DNA from: Rachicladosporium sp. CCFEE 5018 | Lineage: Eukaryota > Ascomycota > Dothideomycetes > Cladosporiales > Cladosporiaceae | DNA length: 31,811 nt | Assembly: GCA_002077045.2 (NCBI GenBank) | Contig: KZ111143.1 | Location: 1,043,450-1,075,260, forward strand | Direction of reading: 5' to 3' | In this document: positions 1 through 9,971 of the stretch, piece after piece | Numbering within the stretch: the stretch's first letter is position 1 | How the letters are laid out: every line of letters begins with the position of its first letter | Notes under the pieces: generated by a model | Seen by the model: the letters and a program-made list of their open reading frames with translations, nothing else | Databases searched by the model: none | Told to the model about the DNA's origin: nothing | Position numbers and translations under genes: made by a program

Positions 1-210
1 GGCCCAGGAAGGGAAGGCACTGGCAATCTGCTATGTCGCTTCAAGCGACCTACGAGAAAGACTCCACAGTCAACATGTGGTGATTGTTACCGTCACTGAC
101 GGAGTGCATGTTTCTCCAACGTAGCAGATTAGACAATTGCGTGTTCCTCTGTTGCCTTTCAAAGTTGTCTACGCGCTTTGATCTGACCGATCCTACACCT
201 CCATCTGCCT

Positions 211-609
211 TCAAGCCGCGGTAATCTTCCCCGCCGCACTCCCTGCAGTCCTTGTCGCCTTCTGCACCAAGCTCTCCACCGTCCCCGTCACCCCTCCATC
301 CAACGTCTTCGTCTTAGGATACACCAACAGCATCTGACTCGCCCAGTCATTCCCTCTCAAGATCTTGGTGTTGACAAACTCCGCGAACTGTCCATCCTCC
401 GCATAGCTGACTCGATAGAAGTAGTATGTGATTACTATGGCGGCAAAGCTGAAGAAGAGCGTAAGGACAACCCAGAGATCGGGCTCGAGGTTTGGAGGTT
501 GGTGTTGAGCGCGGGGAACCTTGGTCTTGGACTCGTCGACTTCTGGGGCTGAGGCGGAGGGGGAGGTTGCAGGACCAGCTGGGCGGCGTTGGCGGAGGTC
601 TGCGGACAT
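211..609 (-). CDS. Small single-pass membrane protein, unknown function
   Basis: The reading frame is open further upstream to 888. I chose the ATG at 609 because the protein then starts with MSADLRQRRP, a plausible cytosolic N-terminus, and the upstream extension looks like translated leader. This gives 132 residues. Residues 1-43 are polar, rich in Pro, Ser and Ala. Residues about 44-66 form one strongly hydrophobic segment (DLWVVLTLFFSFAAIVITYY) flanked by acidic residues before and an Arg after. The remaining 65 residues are soluble and end in a small Ala/Gly/Thr-rich tail. There is no cleavable signal peptide, so an internal signal-anchor protein of the ER or another endomembrane is the likeliest topology. 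I do not recognise the family, and no catalytic motif is visible. It is divergent to the F-box-like frames at 1273. Confidence 0.6.
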   Translation of the reverse strand: MSADLRQRRPAGPATSPSASAPEVDESKTKVPRAQHQPPNLEPDLWVVLTLFFSFAAIVITYYFYRVSYAEDGQFAEFVNTKILRGNDWASQMLLVYPKTKTLDGGVTGTVESLVQKATRTAGSAAGKITAA

Positions 610-1272
610 AATTGTGGTGTGCCTGGGAAATCTGGCCGTGGTTGCTATAGTAGAGGACAGATGTGGCCTTCTGAGGTTGATGTAGCCAATGAGCTTGGCA
701 GCACAGTGAGCTGGAACAGGAAGGCGGGCACGCCTTCGCAAAGTCTGTCCGGTATCATTGTAGTCTGGGGAGGGTAACATAGACATATGTGACACGACAA
801 AATCAATAAGATTGACTATATGAGCTCGCTCTGCGCATGCGCAAAGTAAACGCATCCTTAGGGATGTCCGATATCGCGTAAGTTCCAAGATGGACTTGCT
901 TGTTACAAGGCTGGAGGATGCATCAGGAGACGGTAGCAGTGTCCCGTCTTGTAAACCTGTAGGTCAAGGGGCGCTGCTCGAACGGGCATCGTCAGAATCA
1001 ATACTGGTAGACCAGTGTTGGCGAGTGCGTCGTGCGCCAGAGCTGATCAAAGTCTGATTGAGGAAATCTGAGGACATGAGGTCGGCACAGAGACATGAGG
1101 ACGGCAGAGGCATCGCAAGTGCACCAGGCTTCACGATGCTACCTCTGTTGGCGTTGCCTTTCCGTTCAAAAATCTGCAGTTTGACGTCTCGATCACTCAC
1201 TCCGGACGCTACGCCAGTGTCAGTCTTGCATTCTCGTCTCGCTTACACCTGCGAATCACTCACCGAACCATC
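610..1272. other. Intergenic region, divergent promoters
   Basis: This stretch lies between the minus-strand membrane protein gene and the plus-strand F-box-like frames. The short frames across it overlap one another on both strands and show no recognisable domain, so I regard them as chance. It presumably contains both promoters and 5' leaders. I see no RNA gene or repeat. Confidence 0.4.
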
Positions 1273-2363
1273 ATGAGTCGACAGGCTACGTTATCAGCCA
1301 TGGACTCATCAGAGTCCATCGGTCCTACACCCGCGCTGCCTTCTAGCACACAGGAGGCTATATCGCGCTCGAACTTGTTCGATACACTGCCACCCGAGCT
1401 GCGCCTGAAGATCTTCTCAGCAGTGCACTCAGAGCATCGTCTCATCGTCCTGCAATCCAAGATTCTTCTGGGTACCAGCCTACCTCTCTGCAACCCAAAA
1501 ACATCTTGCTCCGAGCCCCCCGTTCCACACAAACTCGGCCGCAAAGCTCGGCGGACCCACGATCCTGAGGAAGTGATTCGGTTTGCGGCGAGAACGCATA
1601 CACTCCATTACAGGTGCCAACTGTCTCACGTGCTCCAAGTGGGGCGGAGAACAAAACAAGCGGCATCTGAGCGCCTGTATCGCAATATAACACCCGCGAT
1701 CTCAGCGAGCGGTGGTCACGATGACTTGAGACACGCATAAGCCCATGCATTCAGGTGTGGGAGAGCTATGTCCACGTCGAATCCAGTCCGGGAGCGTCCG
1801 ACAACGAAATGTGATGGCGAACAGCTCCTGATGGTAGCTAGAGTTCACAACACAGACTTTGATAGCATGTCGCACTGCGGATCAGAATCACCCGAATGCC
1901 CAGTCGTACATGACACGCGGCGATTCGACATGCATGTCGGTTATGTGAAGCTACTGAGCGTCTCGTCAACGCCCCATTGACAAGAAGAGCTCTGTCGATG
2001 TAGCACTGGCGCAGTTCTGTAGCGACCCGATTCGGCAGAGTGCCCTAGATCAGGCACTCGGATCTGTACCACTTCGTCAAGGCCTGTGGACTCTGATCAT
2101 CCGATCGTGTGAACAGTGGAGATATCCGGAGATTGAACCTCTGCTGACGAGCAAGGTCGAACTCTCTCGCGCAATTGTTGACATTGCCATGACAGCGATC
2201 GCGACAATGCCGTGGTGCGGTGAGACCAAATTCTGCACTCCCGGCCCGGTGCTGAGATCCCGAGCTCTCCCTGGACATCAGCAACGGTACACGATTGTAG
2301 CCGCGTGGATCGTACCGCAGATCCATTTCCATAGCTGCGGAGATATGAGTCCGACTTTCATGT
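1273..2363 (+). pseudogene. F-box-like gene, broken reading frames (pseudogene or multi-exon gene)
   Basis: The ATG at 1273 opens a frame whose residues about 35-45 read LFDTLPPELRLKIF, the conserved start of an F-box. F-box proteins are substrate adaptors of SCF ubiquitin ligases, with this motif binding Skp1. The frame meets a TAA at 1738-1740 but stays otherwise open in the same frame to 1980. A second, protein-like frame (+2) is open from 1958 and codes for helical sequence such as VALAQFCSDPIRQSALDQAL. It reaches a consensus donor GTAAGT at 2364. So one stop and one frame change separate three coding-looking blocks. A 78-nt intron (1677-1754, GTATCG...TTCAG) could remove the stop, and a second intron (about 1906-1987) could fix the frame, but neither is strong. 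I therefore call it probably decayed, with a spliced functional gene as the alternative. It converges on the intact F-box gene at 2358-3845. Confidence 0.4.
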
Positions 2364-3845
2364 GTAAGTACACTTCGTCCAGCACCACCTCTCGGAGGCT
2401 TGGCCACTTTCACTCTTGTGTTCGCCGGCTACAACATTTTGGTCGATGGCGTCCTCATCCCAGCACTCGATATGGCAAACGCCACGCTCATTGTCGAAGC
2501 ACAGAGAGAATGAATCGTTCACAGCAATGTGTCTCTCCGGAAAGCCTCCAGTAGCTGACGCGAATGTAGCGCTATCCTGTGATCGGGAAGTCGCTTTTGC
2601 CGTGCCTATGAGATCGCAAAACATCGTAACAGCTGTCGATTCAATCCCACCGTTGACGCCGGGATAGTAATACCGATCTTTCCACAGGCGCGTGTGCCGT
2701 GAAGTGGGCATTTCCTCGGTGGAAGAAGCACCTACTCCGGCGTAGTGCTTGAATAACCTTGCTTCATCACTATCGGACATTAAGGTCCAGTAACGGCAAG
2801 CCTTGCTCTTCATTCCTAGATTTGGTGTTCGGACGGCAATCTGATACATAGCTGAGGCTCCTGTAGGCACGGGCGCAGAGATACTTCTCCTTGTCGCAGA
2901 CTTGCTGCGCACAGACTCGCAAGGGCCGAGAAGGTCTTCGAGCGACGATGTACTCATCTTCTCTCCGGCGTAGGAATATCGACAATGTTGGTATGACATG
3001 ACTTCTGCATGCTTAGCCTTGATGGGCTCATATCCGAAGAAGTCGATGCACTGCTTTGCGGCACTGATCAACATGGTCTTGCTCGCGAAACCCATCTCAC
3101 TGATATCGAATGTCTCGATCGTTGAAGCTCCACGAGTCAGTATAACCCTATAGCCGATGTAATCCGATTGCCGATAGAGCATGGCAACATCATCCTCGTC
3201 GCTTGCGATTGACTGTAGTGCGGAAGAAGGTAGTGTGGTCTTCCGACACGACCCGTCGATTTCGGACAGGTTAGAACTGTACATATGACCGTTGAAAGTT
3301 ATAAATCTCAATGTCGTGCGAGTGAGTGAGACTTGTAAGATGGTCTCATTTGCATCACCATTCAGGTGTAGGGTTCTTCCACGGAGAAGATCGAGTATCG
3401 TAATGACTCTGTCTTCGTCGCAAACGGACGCGAAGAAATTACCTTTCAGCACTGCCTTCGAATAACCTCCGCTCAAGTCGGTGCGCATCATTGGCAGTCC
3501 TGTCAGATCGGCACGATAGAAGGGCTGATCTCGCTGAACAGCTTGGAGCCGTCGGAGCCTTGACTCGACGGATTGTGACATGCGGTTGTCACCAGTCGCT
3601 GCATCAGATGGGTCATGAGTTTCGTACCTTATCAGCGCGGCCGCCTCGAATGCCGACCCGCTCAGTACGGAACACCATTCTCGAGAGACTGTGCGCAACC
3701 GCCAAGTAGCGAGCCGAGCTAAGTGATCGAAGACTCGGAGAAGGAGCTCGAGCGGGAGTTGTCTCACGGGGTCCCGTAGTGAACGAATGCGCTCACTTAC
3801 AATTGCCCGCTCACTTGCTGACATCGCGGCAACCAGATGCCTCAA
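2358..3845 (-). CDS. F-box protein (SCF substrate adaptor, target unknown)
   Basis: This is a single open frame of 495 codons without an obvious intron. Residues about 29-63 form an F-box: RQLPLELLLRVFDHLARLAT, then a WRLRTVSREWCSVL stretch with the usual aromatic end. F-boxes bind Skp1 in Cullin-RING ubiquitin ligases. The remaining ~430 residues contain alternating hydrophobic strands, for example LRFITFNGHMYSSNL and DRVITILDLLRGRTLHLNG, suggestive of a beta-propeller-like substrate domain as in many fungal F-box proteins. I cannot name WD or Kelch repeats. A second Met at codon 8 (MSASERA) is an alternative start. The last ~20 codons overlap the plus-strand F-box-like frame. The gene is divergent to the HSF gene, sharing a ~1 kb upstream region. 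Confidence 0.75.
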   Translation of the reverse strand: MRHLVAAMSASERAIVSERIRSLRDPVRQLPLELLLRVFDHLARLATWRLRTVSREWCSVLSGSAFEAAALIRYETHDPSDAATGDNRMSQSVESRLRRLQAVQRDQPFYRADLTGLPMMRTDLSGGYSKAVLKGNFFASVCDEDRVITILDLLRGRTLHLNGDANETILQVSLTRTTLRFITFNGHMYSSNLSEIDGSCRKTTLPSSALQSIASDEDDVAMLYRQSDYIGYRVILTRGASTIETFDISEMGFASKTMLISAAKQCIDFFGYEPIKAKHAEVMSYQHCRYSYAGEKMSTSSLEDLLGPCESVRSKSATRRSISAPVPTGASAMYQIAVRTPNLGMKSKACRYWTLMSDSDEARLFKHYAGVGASSTEEMPTSRHTRLWKDRYYYPGVNGGIESTAVTMFCDLIGTAKATSRSQDSATFASATGGFPERHIAVNDSFSLCFDNERGVCHIECWDEDAIDQNVVAGEHKSESGQASERWCWTKCTYT

Positions 3846-4871
3846 TCTGCGAAGTCCTCAGTCAAAGTGATGATGCAGGACTGATGATGGTCCGCGTTTA
3901 CGCTTCCTCTCGCTCATGCACTGACATGTGCCGATATACATCCACGAGCCTCGATGTCATGACTTTGACTAGTGAACGTCTTCACGGTGAAGTTCGGCCG
4001 CGTGAGACACTTCTCATGCAAACTTTTGCAATGTTCCAATGCGGCGATTTAGCATCGCCGGAATCACCGTGGTGAGTCTCTCGGACGGCTTGTCCCAGGT
4101 AGGCGGCGGTGGAGGTAAGTAGTGCAACGACGCGTTTCAGCGCTGCAAGGCCTTGCCCGACCTCGTGTGTGGTGTGCGTATCAGACGACCTCACTCAATC
4201 AGTGAGGCCGCATTGCAATCATAGCCCCAAAGCTCGAGTGAACGCCGCCAGATGGTATATCAGGGATTGCCATGTGGGTTATGAGGTCCGGCATATGGTC
4301 GTTGCACATGCGCTAGCCCTGCACCACCTAGGAGGGGAGGGTAAAGACGTTGGCCGGAGCTTTCGGAAGCCTCCATCCATCAAATCTTAGTGCCCTTTCA
4401 TGTGCCTTCTCTCAGGGTTCCGTGTGGAGCTCGAGGCTTGCTCGTTGTATCGTTGTACTATAGTTCTCCCGCATTTCCTCCTTCTTTGCATGTGCTAGAC
4501 CTCCTCGTTGCTCCCGCTGGCAGGACGCGAGCTTCGGACTGTCCACAGCAGCAGCATTTATTCAGCATTGCTATCAAAACACAATCTACATCCTGGTCCT
4601 TGCACCCCGCAAGCGCATATTGAGTTTCGAACCCATTGAGCCTGGTCAGAAATACAGAAGGACAAGTTCGTAAATCAGTGGACAGGCGCAGATCGAGGCG
4701 TGCGTGGAAAGGTCGAGCACAAGAGAAGCTATGGTCATCCGCATACTGTGATAGCTCACTGGACAAAGGCTATTCGTCGCACATCCTCACTGAGGCGTGT
4801 GGGAGAGCTGCGAAGCATTGGCGATTCAATACTCAGCAAAAGAACGAGAGAGGTTCGAGCGAGCTTCGAAG
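3846..4871. other. Intergenic region between divergent F-box and HSF genes
   Basis: About 1 kb separates the start of the minus-strand F-box gene from the start of the HSF gene. The part nearest the HSF gene (about 4440-4600) is pyrimidine-rich, with stretches such as TTCTCCCGCATTTCCTCC, typical of fungal promoters and leaders. The short frames here show no domain. I see no canonical heat-shock element array that I could defend. Confidence 0.4.
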
Positions 4872-6779
4872 ATGGCTACTGTGAGCGACGCGCCGAGGAG
4901 CATATTCCCTGGTGAACCGAGGAGCTTCCACGCACCTGCTTCGAGACAACTGCCGATACTTTCGTCAGCTGGTCCGCCACATAGCAATGGAGTAGAGGCA
5001 ATGGATGTCAGTCAGCCGCAAGCTTCAGTGATGGGCCCTCCGTCAATCCTCACGAATGGCAACCGCCAGACCGACCTCGGTCACCCTGAACAGCAACAGA
5101 ACTATGCTGCCGGCCCCATCAATGGACACACGGTACAGCAGAGTCAGCCGGCAGGAGCTGCGGCTGCGGCTCAGCAGCCAAAAGTCGTTCAGACGGCGTT
5201 CATTCACAAGCTATATAAGTGAGTGTGCCGACTGCGAGATTCGGAGCCTGTGCGCTGACCCATTCCACAGTATGCTGGAAGATCCAAGTATTTCAGACTT
5301 GATCGCTTGGTCGAGTACGAACGAGAGCTTCGTCATGTCACCATCGGCCGAATTCTCAAAGGTTTTGGCGCAATACTTCAAGCACACGAACATCTCGTCA
5401 TTCGTGAGGCAGCTGAACATGTATGGCTTTCACAAGGGTAAGTACATGCATGATCGTGAATCACGTTGCTGTACTAATATTATGCAGTCAGTGATGTGTT
5501 CCACACTGGATCACCGGACTCGCCATTATGGGAGTTCAAGCACGGTGGCGGAAGTTTCAAGCGCGGTGACCTTGTGGGTCTGCGCGAGATCAAACGCAGA
5601 GCATCCCGGCATGCGCTCATACATAGGGACTCGTTCTCGAGTGCGCCCAAACTGCCGGGTCCACCGCCGCCTGGGCCGCCAACGGAACCCATGCCCGACC
5701 CGCTGGATATGAGACTTGGTGTAGTGGACTGGAACATCCAAGACCTGTACAACAGAGTGCAGCGTACAGAAGATGCTAACGCTGTTATGATGGCGCGATG
5801 TCAGAGTCTACTTGATGGCCTGGTGAAGTGTCACCAGTGGAACAATGATCTTTCGACCCACATACTTGCGCTGGTCCCTGACCCGGACAATTCACTACAC
5901 CGAGATGTCTTCGCAATGCGCCAAGATATTGCACGGCAGACTGAAATGCTTAAGGCCCAGGAAGACCCGCAAGGCTCACCCTTTGCGAATAGACAGTCCT
6001 TCTTCCAGCAGAATGGGGGTCTGAACGACCCACCGATAGCGATGTCGCCGAGACTACGGCCGTTCGATGAGTCTCGAAGACCATCGCTGCAGGCAATCGC
6101 CAAGCCTACCTCGTTCAGAGCTGCTGTTCCTTCGCACCTACAGGTGTCGCCGCGTCGCCTTGGCTCAATCGGCACCGGCGGCGCTATCTACTCGCCCTCG
6201 TCATCGCGACCTGCAAACTTTCCACCACCGCCTCCACCGCCGGCACCTCCCCAAGCACAACATCCGCTGGCGAACCAAGAGACACCACCTGGTCTGCCCC
6301 GACGTCACACCTCTGCCGATATCAGACTTCAGGGCTGGCAAGGTGGTCAACCTCCACTTCCGTCTTACAACGCCACAAGCTCCCCGTACGCATCCGGTCA
6401 GAATTCCACAGCTTGGCCATCTTCGCCACGGCTTGCTGCGAATCCTGGCGACCAGCAGATTCGCGATGCGCTAGCGCAGTACGAGCTCCCTCGCGTCTCA
6501 CAACTACCGTCCCGTCAAGCATCTCCACCACCGCCGCATGAGATGAGTGCACCAAGCTTCGGGTCGAGCTTCGGTGGTAGCTATGCCAATAGCAACGATG
6601 CTGGATGGCAGATACCTGGCGCAAGATTTCCGTTCAGGGGTGTTGACACGGCACCACCAACTCGGCGAAGCAGCATGGCTAGCAATGTGCACTCGCTTCT
6701 CAATCCGGCCGACACTGCCGAGCGAGAAGGCGAGGATGAGGGTGGGTGGGAGGAACGCAAGAGGAAGAGGGTGCTGTGA
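4872..6779 (+). CDS. sfl1: HSF-domain transcription factor, Sfl1-type (copy A)
   Basis: Three exons, 4872-5218, 5271-5437 and 5488-6779, join in frame to 601 codons. Introns of 52 and 50 nt have GTGAGT/CCACAG and GTAAGT/TGCAG borders, and the second has a perfect TACTAAT branch point. Residues about 108-210 are a complete HSF DNA-binding domain: FIHKLYNMLEDP, then YFKHTNISSFVRQLNMYGFHKV, then WEFKHGGGSFKRGDL and REIKRRASRHALIHRD. The last blocks resemble the Sfl1/Mga1 branch rather than Hsf1 or Skn7; no response-regulator domain is present. A helical region follows (about 245-320), possibly for oligomerisation. The C-terminal half is disordered and Pro/Ser-rich, including a poly-Pro run near codon 410. 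Sfl1 proteins repress flocculation, filamentation and adhesion genes in yeasts; the role here is inferred. I chose the ATG at 4872 over the upstream in-frame ATG at 4797 because the extension looks like leader. Confidence 0.9.
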
Positions 6780-7578
6780 TGACTCTGAAGCTGCGAAAAG
6801 TTACGCGAGAATTCGATTCTTTGGATACCCCTTTTGCTAAGATTCTATGACGATATTTAGATGGGCCTTAGACCTTGATAGGCAGAGATAGTCGGTTGAA
6901 GCTTGACAGGATGTCACTATTCTGAGATCTGACTCTGTCCGTCTTTCAGCGAGGCGACTGCTGCATATGGGGTAGCACCTTCCTGCACCGCCCAAACACT
7001 GTCTCGACCTCACTCCATCACTGCAGGTGCTCACATCACGTTGAGAATGATGCGTATGTGTCATCTCTGCCGGCGACCGGTGATGTGAATACACAACGTA
7101 ACGTTATCGGCGACATGAAGACAAGTGTCTCGTTGCTCATGCTCCCTCCGATCGATCGACGCCACAGTGAGGTGGCACTTCACACCCCAATCTTGGCAGA
7201 ACAACAGATGAACATGGAAAATCTTAAACACCACACACATCTGCACCTCTTGACGATGTGGCGCAGGCCGGCCAATGAGTATGTCTACTCGGCGACGTGG
7301 CTATAGGCATGTCGCGCCGGTCCTTGCGAACCAAGTTTTGAGACACTAAGGACCCAATGATCGTTCCCTTCAGACCTCGACTGAGGCAACAAATGAACAT
7401 GGGTGTGTCAAAGGAACGCGACTGCGTCATGGCAAACGCGATGTGAAAGGGCCTTGGAGCCTGGTGATGCAGAGGGATAAGTAGAGCAATCACTTCTCGT
7501 TCTTTCACCCGATCACCATCAGAAGTAAAACCACCTCGCTTCCAACTCACATCAACGTAACCAAGCACAAGCACCAAC
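6780..7578. promoter_or_regulatory. Intergenic region, promoter of the con-10-like gene (copy A)
   Basis: These 800 bases hold the 3' end of the HSF transcript and the promoter of the next gene. They align over most of their length with 14572-15379. A string shared exactly by both copies, ATAAGTAGAGCAATCA at 7477-7492, lies about 90 bases before the ATG and is the best candidate for a core-promoter (TATA-like) element. From there to the ATG the two copies are hardly alignable. Short frames in this region are not conserved as proteins and are left out. Confidence 0.45.
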
Positions 7579-8556
7579 ATGACAACCCCAGCTGTTGAAG
7601 ATCCAAACCGCAATGCCGATGGCACTTTCGCTGAAGGCAACCAGGCCGGTCGCGTGAGCGAAGGGGCCGATGACAAGAAGTCCTCCTCGTCCACTTCTCA
7701 CTCGTCATCCGGTGACGCTGAGCGCAACCCAGATGGCACCTTTAAGCCCGGCAACAGTGTAGGCAGCTCTGGCGGTATTGCTGAATCGTCTGGATCTGGC
7801 TCATCGTCCACGAAGCAGCACTCGAACTCGGGTACCGAAGATCGCAACCCTGACGGCACCTTCAAGCCTGGCAACCAGATCGGCAGCGATGGTGGAAGCA
7901 ACAGCTCAGGCACCAAAACATCCTCATCAACTGGCCAGCACACCAGCTCTGGCTCCGAGGAGCGCAACTCCGATGGGACGTTCAAGCCAGGCAATCAGGC
8001 CGGTAGTGAGGGTGGCAGCTCTGGCTCGGCCTCGAAGTCCTCATCCTCCGGACAGCACTCCAGCTCTGGCTCCGACGACCGCAACTCCGACGGCACATTC
8101 AAGCCAGGCAACCAAGTCGGCAGCGACGGCGGCAACTCTGGCTCAGTCTCCAAGTCCTCGTCCTCCGGTCAGCAGTCTAGCTCTGGCTCCGATGATCGCA
8201 ACCCAGACGGTACCTTCAAGCCGGGAAATCAAGTCGGCAGCGATGGCGGCAATGGCAGCTCAGCGCCCAAGTCTTCAGGCGGGCAGTCCATCTCGTCGTC
8301 CGACCATAATTTCGACGGGACCTTCAAGTCAGGCAACAGCGCTGGTAACGGCAACTCAGGCTCGACTTCATCAGGCTCTGCTCAGTCCAAATCAGGCCAA
8401 GCTGCGTCTGACGACCCAAGCCGCAACCCTGACGGGACATTCAAGACCGGATCATCTGCTACTAACCCCGACAACTTCGCCAACAAGCCAAAGGAGGAGG
8501 TCAAGGAGCTTGCTAGGGAGGGAGGAAAGCACAGTCATGATAATGATGGGAAGTGA
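7579..8556 (+). CDS. DGTF-repeat, con-10-like hydrophilic protein (copy A)
   Basis: An intronless frame of 325 codons. The protein has eight copies of a motif close to RNPDGTFKPGNQ, spaced about 40 residues apart and separated by Ser/Gly/Lys-rich linkers. The first (ADGTFAEGN) and last two (FDGTFKSGN, PDGTFKTGS) are degenerate. It has almost no hydrophobic residue other than the Phe of each motif, so it should be disordered and heat-soluble, resembling hydrophilins. The C-terminus, NPDNFANKPKEEVKELAREG followed by GK, resembles the con-10/KGG-type motif of fungal conidiation and stress proteins. A role in desiccation or osmotic stress protection is inference. There is no signal peptide or membrane segment. 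The ATG at 7579 is the start in both copies. The copy B protein differs at about a dozen positions, mostly in linkers, with the motifs kept. Confidence 0.8.
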   Translation: MTTPAVEDPNRNADGTFAEGNQAGRVSEGADDKKSSSSTSHSSSGDAERNPDGTFKPGNSVGSSGGIAESSGSGSSSTKQHSNSGTEDRNPDGTFKPGNQIGSDGGSNSSGTKTSSSTGQHTSSGSEERNSDGTFKPGNQAGSEGGSSGSASKSSSSGQHSSSGSDDRNSDGTFKPGNQVGSDGGNSGSVSKSSSSGQQSSSGSDDRNPDGTFKPGNQVGSDGGNGSSAPKSSGGQSISSSDHNFDGTFKSGNSAGNGNSGSTSSGSAQSKSGQAASDDPSRNPDGTFKTGSSATNPDNFANKPKEEVKELAREGGKHSHDNDGK

Positions 8557-9010
8557 TCGTTGCAGAAAAGCTGCACAGGGAGATGGAAAAGACTTACTTG
8601 AAGCTCCCCTCTATGTACGATAACATGAACATCACATTGAGCAGCGCACCAAGACGACGCCTTTCGAGGAGTCCCCCATGGAAGCAATCACCTCGTCCTA
8701 ATCCAGAGCTTGCACGTCTCCACTTATCACATGCTAGCGCTCACCTTTTCCATCATGCGTGGCCTTCCACTTGACTCGCTCTCGCTGCAGTCACGACGTG
8801 TTCTTGCCCCGCCACCGTGAAGCTGCGCCACAACTCTCATCCCACCTTCCTACGTCACATGCAAGGCAGGCGCGTTGAGGGGACATCTCGCAGTGAAAGA
8901 CATCAGCACTCCCCATATATTCACTTCAGACCCAGACTCAATTCAACAAGTCCATCTCTCACGCATACCACCATCACATCACCGACAACAACCCCATTAC
9001 CTCACTCATC
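8557..9010. promoter_or_regulatory. Promoter and leader of the RRM gene (copy A)
   Basis: This region contains the con-10-like 3' UTR and the RRM gene promoter. A TATA-like string CATATATTC at 8914-8922 sits about 90 bases before the ATG and is preserved at the same spacing in copy B (16715-16723). The leader after it is C/A-rich, as usual for highly expressed fungal genes. Unlike the con-10-like promoter, this whole region is well conserved between copies. Confidence 0.5.
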
Positions 9011-9971
9011 ATGTCGAACACCGTCCACGTCAAGGGAATCAGCTCCAAGACGAGCGAGAAGGAAGTCAGGGATTTCTTCTCCTTCTGGTAGGTTCAAACA
9101 CAATGCCATACGGAACTCAAACCCAAACCATCAAGGTCACTAACACCTTCTCAGCGGAAAGATCTCCAACATTTCCGTCACTCCAGACGCCGAGGCCGAT
9201 GGCGGCGCGAAGACGCAAGAAGCCACCGTGACATTCGAGAAAGAGACGGCTGCTAAGACCGCACTCCTACTCGACAACACGCAGCTCGGCGCCGAGCAAG
9301 TCAAGGTCACGTCAGCGTCATCGTCTGGCACCTCCACCTCTGGCACATCCACCTCCGGCACATCCACATCCGGCGGCCAGTCCACTGGCACCAAGTCTGG
9401 CTCCGGCCACGATGAGTCGATCGATGAGCTCGCACAAGAGGACAAGCCACGCAGCAGGATCATTGCAGAGTACCTCGCACACGGCTATGTCGTTTCCGAC
9501 GGCGTGATCGAGCGTGCTATCCAGCTCGACCAACAGCACGGCGTCTCGAACCGCTTCACGAACGCCCTCACCCAATTCGACTCGAAGTACAAGGTCACTG
9601 AGAAGGCTCAGGCCGTTGACCAGAAGGTCGGCGCCACGAAGACTGCTTCTCAAGGCTGGGCATCGCTCTCGTCGTACTTCGAAAAGGCTGCTGGCACTCC
9701 TACCGGCCAGAAGATCCGCTCGTTCTACGAGCAGGGTCAGAAGCAGGTGCTTGACGTTCACAACGAGGCTAAGCACTTGGCTTCGTTGAAGGCCGGCAAG
9801 CCGATCTTGGCTGGTGGATCGACCACTACCAAGTCTGCTGAGGAGGCGGAGATGGAGAAGGTGAACATTGATGGAAAGGAGAGGACGAAGTGCAACTGCG
9901 GAGGTGTCGATGCGCAGTGCCCTTGCGAGGCGGGCAAGTGCGCTTGCTCAGGGTGCCACAAGGCTTCGTAG
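9011..9971 (+). CDS. vip1: Vip1-type RRM protein with Cys-rich metallothionein-like tail (copy A)
   Basis: Exons 9011-9087 and 9155-9971 give 297 residues. The 67-nt intron has a GTAGGT donor, a CACTAAC branch point and a CTCAG acceptor, and splitting there restores FFSFCGKISNISV. Residues about 4-75 form one RRM: VHVKGIS (RNP2-like strand), then EVRDFFSFCG, then ATVTFEKETAAKTAL (RNP1-like strand, weakly matching). A Ser/Gly/Thr repeat linker (SGTSTSGTS) follows. Then comes a helical domain (about 130-250) with SRIIAEYLAHGYVVSDGVIE. The last ~25 residues carry seven Cys in CNCGG, CPCEAGKCACSGC patterns. Similar RRM proteins are annotated as Vip1 in fission yeast and filamentous fungi; molecular function is poorly known. 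Copper or zinc binding by the tail is inferred from the CxC spacing. Copy B differs by one conservative residue (Lys to Arg). Confidence 0.85.

Noticed and set aside
7778..8623. Alternative +2 frame inside the con-10-like gene, also partly open in copy B
   Set aside because: It arises from the repetitive codon pattern of the real frame; it gives Ser/Ala/Pro/Arg repeats without a plausible start or homology.
8817..9143. Plus-strand frame spanning the RRM leader and intron, open in both copies
   Set aside because: It overlaps leader, exon 1 in another frame and the intron. Its openness in both copies follows from nucleotide similarity, and the composition (Ser/Thr/His/Pro) is that of translated C/A-rich leader.
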